NCBI GenBank assembly: GCA_964511185.1
Contig: CAZEDU010000046.1
Coordinates: 1-36,449 of the forward strand
DNA length: 36,449 nt
From: CAZEDU01 sp964511185
Lineage (GTDB): Bacteria; Myxococcota; Myxococcia; Myxococcales; Myxococcaceae
Reading direction: 5' to 3'
Shown here: positions 21,420 through 31,023 of the stretch, in pieces
How the letters are laid out: each line of letters opens with the position of its first letter
Numbering within the stretch: position 1 is the stretch's first letter
Position numbers and translations under genes: made by a program
The notes under the pieces: model-generated
The model's input: only the letters and a program-made list of their open reading frames with translations
What the model was told of the DNA's origin: nothing
The model's database searches: none

Positions 21420-23623
21420 TGCGCGCCGCTTGGGCCATCCCGTGTCTCTTCCTCACCGCCGCCTGCGCGCGCGACGCCGGGCCGGCGCCCACCTTGACCC
21501 AAGTCGCGCCGAACACCGGAGAGCTGACCGCGGCGACGGCCGTGCGCGTGCTGGGCGAAGGCTTCCAGCCGCTGGTCCGGGTGGACCTGGACGACGCCGA
21601 GCAGGTCCAGGTGCAGGACGTGTTTCGGCTCGAGCTGCAGCGGACCGAGCAGCGCCATCCGATCGGCAATGTCGTGCGCGTGAGCGCCAACGAGCTGATG
21701 GCGGAAGTCCCCGCGGGCTTGCCGGCCGGGAGCTACAGCCTGCGGCTGGTCGACCCGCGCGGCCGCGAGGCCTTCCTCGCCACCGCCTTCACCGTGCTCG
21801 CCACCCGGTGCGGCCCGAGCGCGTGCGTCATCGACCGCGCCTGCGTGGCCGCGGGCACGCTGCGCCCCGGCAACACGTGCGAGGCCTGCGTCCCCACCGT
21901 CGCCACCAACCGGTGGACCGTGGTGCCCGACGGCAGCCCGTGCGTGGACGGCGACGACTGCTCGCAGGGCGAGACCTGCAGCGCCGGCGTCTGCGGCGCG
22001 CCGACCCACCTAGGCCCTTGCACCGCCGACCTATGCCACGGCGCCGGCTGGTGCCACCCCGTCACCCGGAAGTGCCCCGCGCCGCGGCCGAACGGCACTC
22101 CATGCGATGACCAGAACGCCTGCACCCTGGGCGAGAGCTGCCAGGACGGCTGGTGCGGACAGCCGGGCGTTCTCGTGCAGTGCTCCGCAACCGCCTGCCG
22201 CCCGGCCGGCGTTTGCGAGCCCGCCACCGGCCAGTGCGTGCATCCCCCCGGCCCCGACGGCGCCGCCTGCGACGACCAGAACCTCTGCACCCAGAGCGAC
22301 ACCTGCGGCGCCAACGGGTGCCGCGGTCAGCCCGCCTGCGGCAACACCGCGCCGCGCGCCTGCCTCGCGGTCTCACCCGCCGCGGGCGCGAGCGGCACCA
22401 CCTTCCACTTCGACGCGACCTGCTCGAGCGACGCCGAGGAGCTCCCCGCCGCGCTGGCCGCCCGCTTCGACTTCGACGGCGACGGCACCTTCGACTCGGC
22501 CTTCTCGCCGAGCCTGACCGCCACCCACACCTTCGCCGCGACCGGCGCGTTCCGCGCGGTGGTCGAGCTGAAAGACCCGAGCGGGCTCACCAGCTGGGCG
22601 GCGCGCACGGTCTGGGTGAGCGCGGCGGCCGACGAGGTCGTCGTGGACACGGTCGCCGACGAGAGCGACCCGAACGCCACGCCCGCCGCGCCCGGCGGCG
22701 CGGGGCTGTCCTTGAGAGAGGCCATCCTCTACGTGAACGGCGCCAACGCGCCGAAGGTGATTCGCTTCGCGCGGCCGATGCGCCTGGTGCTCGGCGCGCT
22801 GCCGCCGCTCCAGCCCGCCGGGGCCGCCATCGTCGGCGGCGACGGCCCCGTGCTCGACTTCTCGGCGAGCAACGGCGGCAGCTGCCTCACGCTCGCGGGC
22901 GCCAACCAGGCGTTGGTCGCGGTGGAGGCGCTGGGCTGTCCGGGCGTCCTGGTGCACGTCACGGGGCAGTCCGTCGCCATCGTCGACTCGCGCTTGTCGG
23001 GCGGCGGCGCCGGCCTCCAAGGCGTGCGGGTGAGCGGCGCGCTCGCCCGGGTCGGCCCGGGCAACGTGCTGTCGGGCTTCGCCGGCAGCGCGGTGGTGGT
23101 GCGGGCGGCGCAGGCGGCGGTCGACGGCAATCGCCTGCGCGAGAACCAGGTCGCGGTGGAGCTGCAGAACGGCGCCGACCAGACGCTGGTCCAGCGCAAC
23201 CGGCTGCATCGAAACGGCACCGGCGTGTCCGGCAACCGCGCGCAGAGCCCCGCCCTCCGGCACAACACGTTTCACGCCACCACCCAGTCGGCCATCCAGC
23301 TCACCGGCAGCGTGAACGCCGCGTCGATCCGCAACAACATCGTGGTGGGCAGCGGCGCCCGCGCGCTCGACGCGCCGCCGCCCGCGCTGGCCGAGACCAG
23401 CCCCAACCTCTCCTTCGGCAACGCGCAGGCCAGCGCGCTCGAGCAGGGCCCAAACCTCACCGCCGACCCGCTGCTGCTCGGACCCGCCGCGGAGGACTTC
23501 CGGCTCGCGCCCACCAGCCCCGCGCTGAACGCGGGCGTCGATTCGGGGCTCGACCTGAACGGACCTTCGGGAGGAAACTTCAACGGCTCGGCGCCCGACC
23601 TGGGCGCGGAAGAGATGCCTTGA
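21419..23623 (+). CDS. Cys-rich, beta-helix surface lipoprotein
   Basis: 734 residues. A signal segment ends at Cys16 (FLTAAC), a probable lipoprotein site. An IPT/TIG-like domain follows (LTQVAPNTGELTAATAVRVLGEGF, about 25-110). A Cys-rich region of about 190 residues has repeated C-x-D-G/x-N-x-C patterns (NGTPCDDQNACTLGESC, DGAACDDQNLCTQSDTC), like the disulfide-rich repeats of myxobacterial surface proteins. Next come a PKD-like domain (FDFDGDGTFDSAFSP) and a right-handed parallel beta-helix in the C-terminal ~300 residues. The helix shows short periodic coils such as NRLRENQVAVELQNG and NRLHRNGTGVSGN, and the protein closes with SPALNAGVDSG and PDLGAEE. The start ATG overlaps the previous stop (TGATG). 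Likely exposed at the cell surface as a binding or structural protein; no catalytic residues are recognised. Confidence 0.82.
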   Translation: MRAAWAIPCLFLTAACARDAGPAPTLTQVAPNTGELTAATAVRVLGEGFQPLVRVDLDDAEQVQVQDVFRLELQRTEQRHPIGNVVRVSANELMAEVPAGLPAGSYSLRLVDPRGREAFLATAFTVLATRCGPSACVIDRACVAAGTLRPGNTCEACVPTVATNRWTVVPDGSPCVDGDDCSQGETCSAGVCGAPTHLGPCTADLCHGAGWCHPVTRKCPAPRPNGTPCDDQNACTLGESCQDGWCGQPGVLVQCSATACRPAGVCEPATGQCVHPPGPDGAACDDQNLCTQSDTCGANGCRGQPACGNTAPRACLAVSPAAGASGTTFHFDATCSSDAEELPAALAARFDFDGDGTFDSAFSPSLTATHTFAATGAFRAVVELKDPSGLTSWAARTVWVSAAADEVVVDTVADESDPNATPAAPGGAGLSLREAILYVNGANAPKVIRFARPMRLVLGALPPLQPAGAAIVGGDGPVLDFSASNGGSCLTLAGANQALVAVEALGCPGVLVHVTGQSVAIVDSRLSGGGAGLQGVRVSGALARVGPGNVLSGFAGSAVVVRAAQAAVDGNRLRENQVAVELQNGADQTLVQRNRLHRNGTGVSGNRAQSPALRHNTFHATTQSAIQLTGSVNAASIRNNIVVGSGARALDAPPPALAETSPNLSFGNAQASALEQGPNLTADPLLLGPAAEDFRLAPTSPALNAGVDSGLDLNGPSGGNFNGSAPDLGAEEMP

Positions 23624-25410
23624 TGCGGCTGTCGATTCGAACGCAGATCGTCGCGCTCATCGCCGCCCTGCTCATCGGCGCGACCTCGGCCTACCTCTAC
23701 CTGGCGGCCAACCTGGTCACCCAGGACAAGGTCGCCACGCTGTTCGACTTGAGCTCCCGCCTCGCGCTCACCCTCTCCGACCAGCTCTCGTCCTCGACGC
23801 TGAGCCTGGTCGAGAAGCTCCTCTTCTTCGGCGCGGAGCAGGCCGACGCCAACGACGCGAGCCACCGGCACGCCACCGCGCTGTTCGCCAGCGACGCCGA
23901 CGTGCTCGCGCTCGAGGTGTGGCAGCGGAGCGACGGCGATGACTTCCGGCGCACCTACCGCTACGTCGACGCCGCGCGGCTCGCGTCGATCAACCTGGCC
24001 CCAGGAGAGCTGGACGAGTCGCGCCGGCTCAACCCGCTCTCGTTCCCCGTGTTGATGGACGAGCGCGTGCTGCTCGAGAACGTGAGCGTGCCGCCCGACG
24101 TGGCGCTCTTGCGCGTGGCGGCGATGAGCGGCGACGGCCGGCGCGCGGTGGTCGCCGAGCTGCGCCCCGACCTGCTCCTCAAGACGTTCAGCGGCGCCAC
24201 CGACTCCGCGGCCTACCTGCTCGGCTACCTGGTCGACGGCCGCGGGCGGGTGGTGGTGCACCCCGACCCGGCGAAGGTGATTCACCGCGCCGACCTGAGC
24301 CAGAGCCCGGTGGTGCGCGACGCGCTCGGCGCCAACGTGCGCCGCGGCGCCCGCGAGTTCACCGCCGAAGGCCGCGACCTCCTCGCCTCGTACGCGCAGC
24401 TGTCCTTGGGGCGGCTCGCGGTCGTCGTCGAGGCGCCGAAGGCCGAGGCGCTCAAGGCGTCGGCCGAGCTGGCCCGCCGCTCGCTCCTGCTCGCGCTCGG
24501 CGTCATCTCGCTCGCGCTGCTGGCCAGCCTCTACTTCTCGCGGCGGCTCACCGCGCCGCTGCGGCGGCTCGAGCAGACGATGGCCCGCGTCTCGCGCGGC
24601 GAGTTCGGCGTCGAGGTGCCCATCACCAGCCGCAACGAGATCGGCGCGGTGGGCGCGGCCTTCAACAAGATGAGCCGCGAGCTCTCCGAGCGCGAGACGC
24701 AGCTGGTGCAGAAGAACGAGCAGCTCATCCAGTCCGCCAAGCTCTCCGCGGTGGGCGAGCTCGCCGCCGGGCTCGCGCACGAGGTCAAGAACCCGATGAC
24801 GGGCATCGTCGGCTTCGCGCAGCTCGGCCGCTCGACGCAGAGCCTGACCGAGGCGCACGAGTACTTCGGCCGCATCGAGCAAGACAGCCAGCGCGCGAAC
24901 AGCATCCTGCAGAACCTGCTCAGCTTCGCGCGCCCGTCCGAGGTCACCCACGAGAAGCTCGACCCCAACGCGGTGGTCGAAGGCGGCCTCACGCTCGCCG
25001 CGCATCAGCTCAAGGTCGGCGGGGTGCGCATCGACAAGGAGCTGTCGAGCCCGCTGCCGCTCATCGAAGGCAACCAGAACCAGCTGCAGCAGGTGCTGCT
25101 CAACCTCTTCATCAACGCCGGCCAGGCGATGGAGGGCGTCGAGGACAAGCGGCTTGTGGTGCGCACGCGCAGCGACGGCAACGGCGCGGTGCTCATCGAG
25201 GTGAAGGACACCGGCGTCGGCATGAGCGAAGAGGTGCGGCAGAGAATCTTCGCGCCTTTCTTCACCACCAAGCCCCGCGGCAAAGGCACGGGCCTGGGGC
25301 TCTCGGTGAGCCAGAGCATCGTCGCGCAGCACAAGGGCGAGCTGCTTGTCGAGAGCGCGCCCGGCCAAGGCAGCACCTTCACCCTGCGCCTGCCTGTGGT
25401 CGTTGTTTGA
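23623..25410 (+). CDS. Membrane histidine kinase with periplasmic sensor, HAMP, HisKA and HATPase
   Basis: 595 residues. TM1 lies at about 7-29 and TM2 at about 286-306. The ~255 residues between them form a periplasmic sensor with Cache-like features (AAYLLGYLVDGRGRVVVHPDP). A HAMP linker follows (RRLTAPLRRLEQTMARVSRGEF...NEIGAVGAAFNKM), then the H-box with His386 in GELAAGLAHEVKNPMTGIVGF. The ATPase domain has NLFINAGQAM, DTGVGMSEE and GKGTGLGLSVS. All motifs are intact. It starts at ATG 23623, overlapping the beta-helix gene stop by 1 nt, so it is co-translated with the envelope proteins. Together with the receiver gene at 18058 it may form a system that senses the envelope proteins encoded between them (inference). 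Confidence 0.92.
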   Translation: MRLSIRTQIVALIAALLIGATSAYLYLAANLVTQDKVATLFDLSSRLALTLSDQLSSSTLSLVEKLLFFGAEQADANDASHRHATALFASDADVLALEVWQRSDGDDFRRTYRYVDAARLASINLAPGELDESRRLNPLSFPVLMDERVLLENVSVPPDVALLRVAAMSGDGRRAVVAELRPDLLLKTFSGATDSAAYLLGYLVDGRGRVVVHPDPAKVIHRADLSQSPVVRDALGANVRRGAREFTAEGRDLLASYAQLSLGRLAVVVEAPKAEALKASAELARRSLLLALGVISLALLASLYFSRRLTAPLRRLEQTMARVSRGEFGVEVPITSRNEIGAVGAAFNKMSRELSERETQLVQKNEQLIQSAKLSAVGELAAGLAHEVKNPMTGIVGFAQLGRSTQSLTEAHEYFGRIEQDSQRANSILQNLLSFARPSEVTHEKLDPNAVVEGGLTLAAHQLKVGGVRIDKELSSPLPLIEGNQNQLQQVLLNLFINAGQAMEGVEDKRLVVRTRSDGNGAVLIEVKDTGVGMSEEVRQRIFAPFFTTKPRGKGTGLGLSVSQSIVAQHKGELLVESAPGQGSTFTLRLPVVVV

Positions 25411-25535
25411 GCGCTTGGCCTGGAGGGCAGGCATCGGGTCGGCCACCGATGGCTCGCGCTTCGATGCTTCGAGCAACAGCCAAGACACGACCGCCCTCAC
25501 GGTCTGCAGCGCCTCGCATGTCGTCTGCGGGGTAA

Positions 25536-25554
25536 CCCGCCCCCCTCGGGCGGG
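25536..25554 (+). terminator. Possible terminator hairpin after the envelope operon
   Basis: CCCGCCC (25536-25542), a 5-nt loop and GGGCGGG (25548-25554) form a perfect 7-bp GC stem, followed by GGATAGGTTTCCCC. It lies in the 258-nt gap between the kinase stop and the PilZ gene. The T-tract is poor. The remaining sequence of the gap shows no gene; a TACCAT element about 7 nt before the PilZ ATG may be a -10. Confidence 0.35.
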
Positions 25555-25668
25555 GGATAGGTTTCCCCACCCATCGCCACCGGCCCCGAGCCCGGCGCGG
25601 GCCTACATGCGCGGACCGCTCCCACCTGGAGTAGAGAGGCGCAGCGCGGCGTCGGTACCATTTCGCCC

Positions 25669-26307
25669 ATGCCTACCGCGACGAACGCCCTCGCCGACGA
25701 GCGGCCCACGTTGAACGTGAAGTACTCGAGCCGCCGGTCTCTGCTCGGGCTGGCGGACCCCAAGCCATCCGAGCCGACGTTGTTCGTGCCCTCCACCGAG
25801 CGCGTCGTGGTCGGCGCGTCGCTGCGGCTCAAGGTCTCGTTCGCGGACTGCGGCAAGAACTTCCACGTCACCGGCCAGGTCCGCGAGGTGCGCGAGTCCT
25901 TGGGCCAGCGCACGGGGTTCACCTTGCTCGTGACCACCGCGGCGGAGCGGCGCGCCTTCACCGCGCTGCTCGCCTTCTGCGCGCGCAATCAAGAGCCCGC
26001 CAAGCGCTTCAGCACCTCCATCGCGTGCACCGTGCGCGTCGGCGCCGAGCAGTGCACTGGGCGCATCCGCGACGTGTCGATGACCGGGGCCTTCATCGCC
26101 GTGAACAAGCCGAGCGTGCTCAAGGACGGCGCGACCATCGACGTCGAGTGGCGCGCCGGGTTCCTCAATTTAGGCAAGACCCGCCTCAAGGCCCAGGTCG
26201 TGTGGCGCGGCGAGAAGCAAGGCGCCATCGGAATCGGCGCCCAGTTCCTCGACGGCACGCAGCAGGTGCTCGCCGCGCTCAAGAAGAACGGCGTGTTTCC
26301 GTCCTAG
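25669..26307 (+). CDS. PilZ-domain protein
   Basis: 212 residues with two PilZ-like halves. The N-terminal half (about 40-105) is degenerate: a beta region with VGASLRLKVSF and VTGQVREVRE but no motif. The C-terminal half (about 115-205) is a PilZ domain with DVSMTG fitting the DxSxxG motif, then GAFIAVNKPS, VVWRGEKQGAIGIGAQFLD. The first c-di-GMP motif (RxxxR) is not intact: KRFSTSIACTVR has one Arg followed by Ser at the +4 position. Many myxobacterial PilZ proteins have this form, and nucleotide binding is therefore uncertain. Expected to be cytoplasmic, linking second messenger or partner proteins to motility or the envelope. It stands alone and converges on the DUF4340 gene, with 90 nt of featureless spacer between the stops. 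Confidence 0.85.
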   Translation: MPTATNALADERPTLNVKYSSRRSLLGLADPKPSEPTLFVPSTERVVVGASLRLKVSFADCGKNFHVTGQVREVRESLGQRTGFTLLVTTAAERRAFTALLAFCARNQEPAKRFSTSIACTVRVGAEQCTGRIRDVSMTGAFIAVNKPSVLKDGATIDVEWRAGFLNLGKTRLKAQVVWRGEKQGAIGIGAQFLDGTQQVLAALKKNGVFPS

Positions 26308-26397
26308 TTCGCAAGCACCGACGTTCGCCGCTGCGCCCGCGAATCCCGGCCCCTCCCCCTCCCGGCCGACGCCCATTCGACGGCGATGTTCCCAGCG

Positions 26398-27396
26398 CTA
26401 CTTCGCGCCCGCGACGCGCCGGCCTTCCTCCAGCACCTCGTCGGCGCCGCCGTGCAGCACCACCCAGCCCACGGTGTGCTCGCTGCGCGCGAGCGCGTCC
26501 TTGCCCTCGCCCTTGGCCACCTCGAGCCAGCCCTTGGGCTTGCCCTGCGAGGCGTACTCGACGCGCAGCACCACCTTCGGCTCTCCGCCCTTCGGCGCCT
26601 CTCCCTTGCCGAGCAGCTCGATGACCATCAGCCGGTTCCACAGCTTGTCGTGCCAGTTGCGCGCGAAGTCGTCCGGCTTGTCGGGCGCCGCCTTCGGCGC
26701 GAGCTTGGCCGTCTGCGGCGACGCGGCGCCGGTCTGCACGTACTCCTTCGAGGCGCCGTCCGCCTGGACGGTGAGCGCGTCGAACTCGCTCTGCTTGAAC
26801 GCGTGCAGGCGGCGGTCGATGGGCATGGTGCTCGTCGGATTCAAGTCGGCGAGCGTGGTGGTCGGCATCAGGTACACGCGGCCGGTCCCCTCCTCGCGGA
26901 TGTAGGGCGAGCCCACGCCGGGCGACGGGGCGCTCACGGTGTAGGCGCGGGGGACGCCGCGCGCGGTGACCTCCAGCTTGCGCCCGCTGCCCTCGAGCCC
27001 CAGCTCGCCGAGCTTCTCCTTCGGGAGCACGCCCAGGTCGCGCACCGCGCGCAGCGGCGCGAACAGGTCGAACGTCTTCTCCGCCCGGTCGCTGCCGCGC
27101 AGGTCACGCGGCGGCGGGGCTGGAACGCCCGCCTCGGCCGCGCCGTCCGCGCCGGCAGGCTGGGGGTCGATGCCCTGCCGCACCCAGATGGCGGGCTCGT
27201 CGCCGCCCTTGCCGCGGGTCAGCTCGATCCACTTGTCACCGTCTTGAAAGCGCACCTTCTCCAGCGCGTTCTTGCCGATGTCGAGCGCCACCACGTCGCC
27301 GCGCGTCGCCTCCGCGGGCCGCTGCCAGGTCACGTACGCCGCGACGAGCGCCCCGACGGCGAGCACCCCTTGCACTGCCGCGCCACGCGCCTTCAT
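26398..27396 (-). CDS. DUF4340 protein of an ABC export module
   Basis: 332 residues. One N-terminal helix (AAVQGVLAVGALVAAYVTW) anchors an extracytoplasmic beta-rich domain. Features are VVALDIGKNALEKVRFQDGDKWIELTR, typical of DUF4340, then a mid-region with LGVLPKEKLGELGLEGSGRKLEV and a GTGRVYLMPTTTLADL segment. DUF4340 proteins usually follow GldG-like and permease genes, as here. The start ATG 27396 overlaps the stop of the GldG-like gene (ATGA), so the two are translated together. It is the last gene of a four-gene minus-strand operon. No enzymatic residues are recognised; a role as periplasmic partner of the GldG-like protein is inferred from linkage. Confidence 0.85.
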   Translation of the reverse strand: MKARGAAVQGVLAVGALVAAYVTWQRPAEATRGDVVALDIGKNALEKVRFQDGDKWIELTRGKGGDEPAIWVRQGIDPQPAGADGAAEAGVPAPPPRDLRGSDRAEKTFDLFAPLRAVRDLGVLPKEKLGELGLEGSGRKLEVTARGVPRAYTVSAPSPGVGSPYIREEGTGRVYLMPTTTLADLNPTSTMPIDRRLHAFKQSEFDALTVQADGASKEYVQTGAASPQTAKLAPKAAPDKPDDFARNWHDKLWNRLMVIELLGKGEAPKGGEPKVVLRVEYASQGKPKGWLEVAKGEGKDALARSEHTVGWVVLHGGADEVLEEGRRVAGAK

Positions 27397-29258
27397 GACT
27401 GCGCCTCCCGAGCGGCGGCCTGCGGGGCCCGTTTGCGGCTGCTGCGCTTCTTTCGGGACGCCACCAGCCCCAGGGCCACCACCAGAACCGGAACCGCGAA
27501 GATGGTCGAATAGAACAGCGCCGAGCTCTGCTTGCCGGTGAGCCGAATCGGCGCGTCGACCTCGGTGTTGGTGACGCCGGAGATCGCCTCGTCGCCCGAC
27601 AGCCACTTCACCGCGTCGGCCATGTAGAGCACGTTGCCCAGCGAGACCTGCAGCACCTCGTCGGCCACCGCGTCGGAGTCGCCCAGCACGATGGCGCGCC
27701 CCTCCTCTTCGGTCTTCAGGCTCTCCGCCCGCCGCGTCACCGCCGCCGCCACGCCGTAGGCGCGCCGGCTCTCGTCGGGGTCGAAGCCGAAGTTGGCGTT
27801 CCCGTCGACCCAGGTCTTCGGGTGGGCCCGCACCGACGCGTCGACGATCAGCTCGGCGGGGTGCTGCGGCAGCTCCTCCACCGCGCCGGCCTTCATCAGG
27901 TACATCGGGTAGCCCGAGCGCGACAGGTTGGTGACCGACGGGTGCGACGAGAACGTGTTGGTGCCGATGATGGCGCGGTCGCTCACCTGCATGTCGCGCC
28001 GCGCGTACGCCTCGTCGTTGGCGAGCATCTTCGGGGTGAACGACAGCCCGAGCGGCTCGACCAGCTCCTGGAAGTCGTGCCCCACCTCGGGGTCGAGCGC
28101 GTAGAACACGCGGCCGCCGCGCGCCACGTACGCCTTCAAGGTGTCGGCTTCCGCCTGCGAGAACGGCGAGGTCGGGCCGATGACGAGCACCGCCGCCGCG
28201 TCCTTCGGAATCTCGCTCGCCAGGCCGTCGGCCGCGCTCAGGGCGCGCGGCTCGTAGTTCAGCGCGCGCAGCCGCTCGCGAATGAAGCGCGCGGTGGTGC
28301 GCTGGTCGCCCAGCACGGTGTTGTCCTCGCCGCGCTCGCCGTGACCGGTGGTGAAGTAGATGGTCCGCGTCGACCGCGCGACGCGCATCAGCGCCTTCTG
28401 GAAGTCGCTGTCCAGGTTGCGCAGCTTGCCGCGCGCCTTCTCCAGCTCGACGCCCACCTGAAGCGGCTCGCGGTTCGCGTCGCGCCGCACCACCAGCACG
28501 CCGTTGCCCGAAATGCCGAACTCCTTGGCCTTCGCCGGCTCGAGCGCCTGGTCGTACACCTTGACCTGGAACATCGGGGACTCGGCGGCGAGCGGGTCCA
28601 GGTACGACTTGAGCTCTTCGGCCACGTCGTTCGCCGGCGGGTAGAACAGCGCGATCTCCACTGGCTTGTCGAGCGCCCGGACCATCTTCACCGTCGCGTC
28701 GCCGGGCTTGGCGGTGCGGAAGTACGAGAGGTCGACCTTCGCGTTGCGCTCCTCGGCGACGTACATCAGCGCGAACGCGAAGACGATGGCGCAGGTCAAA
28801 CCCAGGCCGGTCATCATCGCGTCGCGCACGCGGCCGGTCTCGACTTGCGGCGCGCGCGCCATCGCCGCGTACGACAGCTCCATCAGCCAGGTGGTGATGA
28901 GCGAAGTGGCCATCAGGACGGGCCACAGCACCGCGAGCACCACCGCGAGCTTGGGCGAGCTCTGCGACAGCGCGCTGCCCGACCACTTCACCATCACGTC
29001 GGACTGCGCGAAGTAGATGGCCAGCGCCGCGAGCGCGACCACGCCGAGGCCCAAGAGCGCCTGCTCCACCTGCCGGCGCTCGGCCTTCTCAGAGAACGCG
29101 CGGAAGCCGCGCAGCGCCACGCCGGCCACGGCGACGAGCACGCCGACGACGGCGATGGCCCCCTGCGCCGAGCCGGGGCCGACGATGACCTGCGCGGTGT
29201 AGACCAGCACCAGGCCGAGCAACCAAACGAGCGAGACGACAAAGCTGGGGAGCGCCAT
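27393..29258 (-). CDS. GldG-like ABC transporter auxiliary protein
   Basis: 621 residues. The N-terminus has several membrane helices (SFVVSLVWLLGLVLVYTAQVIVG, then GAIAVVGVLVAVAGVAL, and a further pair near 90-160). The large extracytoplasmic region holds the ABC_transp_aux/GldG pattern: FRTAKPGDATVKMVRALDKPVEIALFYPP, IYFTTGHGERG, LNYEPRAL, AVLVIGPTSPFSQAEADTLKAYVARGGRVFYALDP. A C-terminal helix (LFYSTIFAVPVLVVALGLV) ends the protein with a basic tail. GldG is the partner of GldF in the Bacteroidetes gliding system; in Myxococcota such sets are widespread and the cargo is unknown. A strong SD (GGAGGT) precedes ATG 29258. It overlaps the DUF4340 gene by 4 nt. Confidence 0.88.
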   Translation of the reverse strand: MALPSFVVSLVWLLGLVLVYTAQVIVGPGSAQGAIAVVGVLVAVAGVALRGFRAFSEKAERRQVEQALLGLGVVALAALAIYFAQSDVMVKWSGSALSQSSPKLAVVLAVLWPVLMATSLITTWLMELSYAAMARAPQVETGRVRDAMMTGLGLTCAIVFAFALMYVAEERNAKVDLSYFRTAKPGDATVKMVRALDKPVEIALFYPPANDVAEELKSYLDPLAAESPMFQVKVYDQALEPAKAKEFGISGNGVLVVRRDANREPLQVGVELEKARGKLRNLDSDFQKALMRVARSTRTIYFTTGHGERGEDNTVLGDQRTTARFIRERLRALNYEPRALSAADGLASEIPKDAAAVLVIGPTSPFSQAEADTLKAYVARGGRVFYALDPEVGHDFQELVEPLGLSFTPKMLANDEAYARRDMQVSDRAIIGTNTFSSHPSVTNLSRSGYPMYLMKAGAVEELPQHPAELIVDASVRAHPKTWVDGNANFGFDPDESRRAYGVAAAVTRRAESLKTEEEGRAIVLGDSDAVADEVLQVSLGNVLYMADAVKWLSGDEAISGVTNTEVDAPIRLTGKQSSALFYSTIFAVPVLVVALGLVASRKKRSSRKRAPQAAAREAQS

Positions 29259-29261
29259 GGC

Positions 29262-29984
29262 TTACCTCCACCTCCGCGCTTCGAGCACGCGCGTGGCGCC
29301 GAAGAGCGCCAGGTACGTCACCAGCCCGAAGTAGACGATGTGCTTCACGTGCACGAGCCCCTGCTGGAACGGGCGCATGTGCGGGTACCAGGAGAGCACC
29401 TCGAACACGCGCGAGAGCGGCCGCTCGGTGACGCTGGCGACCAGCCACGCGATGGTGAGCGACACCGCGAGGATGGCGCCCAGGATGGCCGCCAGCACCT
29501 GGCTCTTGGTGAGCGCCGAGCCGAAGATGCCGATGGCGAGCGACGCGCTGCCGACCAGGAACAGGCCCAGGTAGCCGGCGGCGACCTGGCCGAGCGACAC
29601 CTTGCCGTACGCCATCACCAAGGCCGGCATGTAGAAGCTCGCCAGCAGGAAGATGGACAGGAACGCGAGCGCGGAGAGGAACTTGCCGAGGACGATCTCC
29701 CCGTCGCGCACCGGCGACGAGTACAAGAGCGCCACCGTGCCGGTCTGCCGCTCCTCGGCGAGCAGCCGCATCGAGAGCAAAATCGCGCAGAACATGGTGA
29801 GGCCGCTCGACCAGAGGAAGAAGTCGCTCAACACCTCGGACGACTTCTTCGACACGCCGGGCAGCGCGAAGGCATTGAACGCCAGGCCCTGCACGAACAA
29901 CACGCCCGCGATGATGACGTAGCCGCTCATCGTGCGCAGATAGGCCGACAGCTCGCGGCGGGCGATCAAGAGCACCGTGCGCAT
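29262..29984 (-). CDS. ABC transporter permease (GldF-like, ABC-2 type)
   Basis: 240-residue inner-membrane protein with about six hydrophobic helices. It shows the ABC-2/GldF pattern: RRELSAYLRTMSGYVIIAGVLF at the start, LLAEERQTGTVALLYSSPV as the cytoplasmic coupling segment, and a final YFGLVTYLALFGATRVLEARRW. It would form the membrane channel with the ATPase encoded just upstream. AAGGAGG (29999-29993) lies 8 nt before ATG 29984, and its start codon directly abuts the stop of the ATPase gene. The GldG-like gene follows after 3 nt. Confidence 0.9.
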   Translation of the reverse strand: MRTVLLIARRELSAYLRTMSGYVIIAGVLFVQGLAFNAFALPGVSKKSSEVLSDFFLWSSGLTMFCAILLSMRLLAEERQTGTVALLYSSPVRDGEIVLGKFLSALAFLSIFLLASFYMPALVMAYGKVSLGQVAAGYLGLFLVGSASLAIGIFGSALTKSQVLAAILGAILAVSLTIAWLVASVTERPLSRVFEVLSWYPHMRPFQQGLVHVKHIVYFGLVTYLALFGATRVLEARRWR

Positions 29985-30920
<936 letters not shown>

Positions 30921-30968
30921 GTGCTGGACCCAACTTTCAGGAGTGAACGCCCTCAATTCAACGACTTG

Positions 30969-30983
30969 GCTTGAGAGTCAAGC
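30969..30983. promoter_or_regulatory. 15-bp inverted repeat in the divergent ABC/Sua5 promoter region
   Basis: GCTTGA, GAG, TCAAGC is a perfect 6-bp inverted repeat. The hexamer CGACTT occurs on both flanks. It lies in the 103-nt gap between two divergent genes. On the minus strand, TTGACT (30981-30976) is spaced 17 nt from AATTGA, a weak promoter-like pair for the ABC operon. Either an operator or chance. Confidence 0.3.
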
Positions 30984-31023
30984 GACTTCGGACAGCGGAC
31001 AAACCGGGTACATTCCCGGCGAA

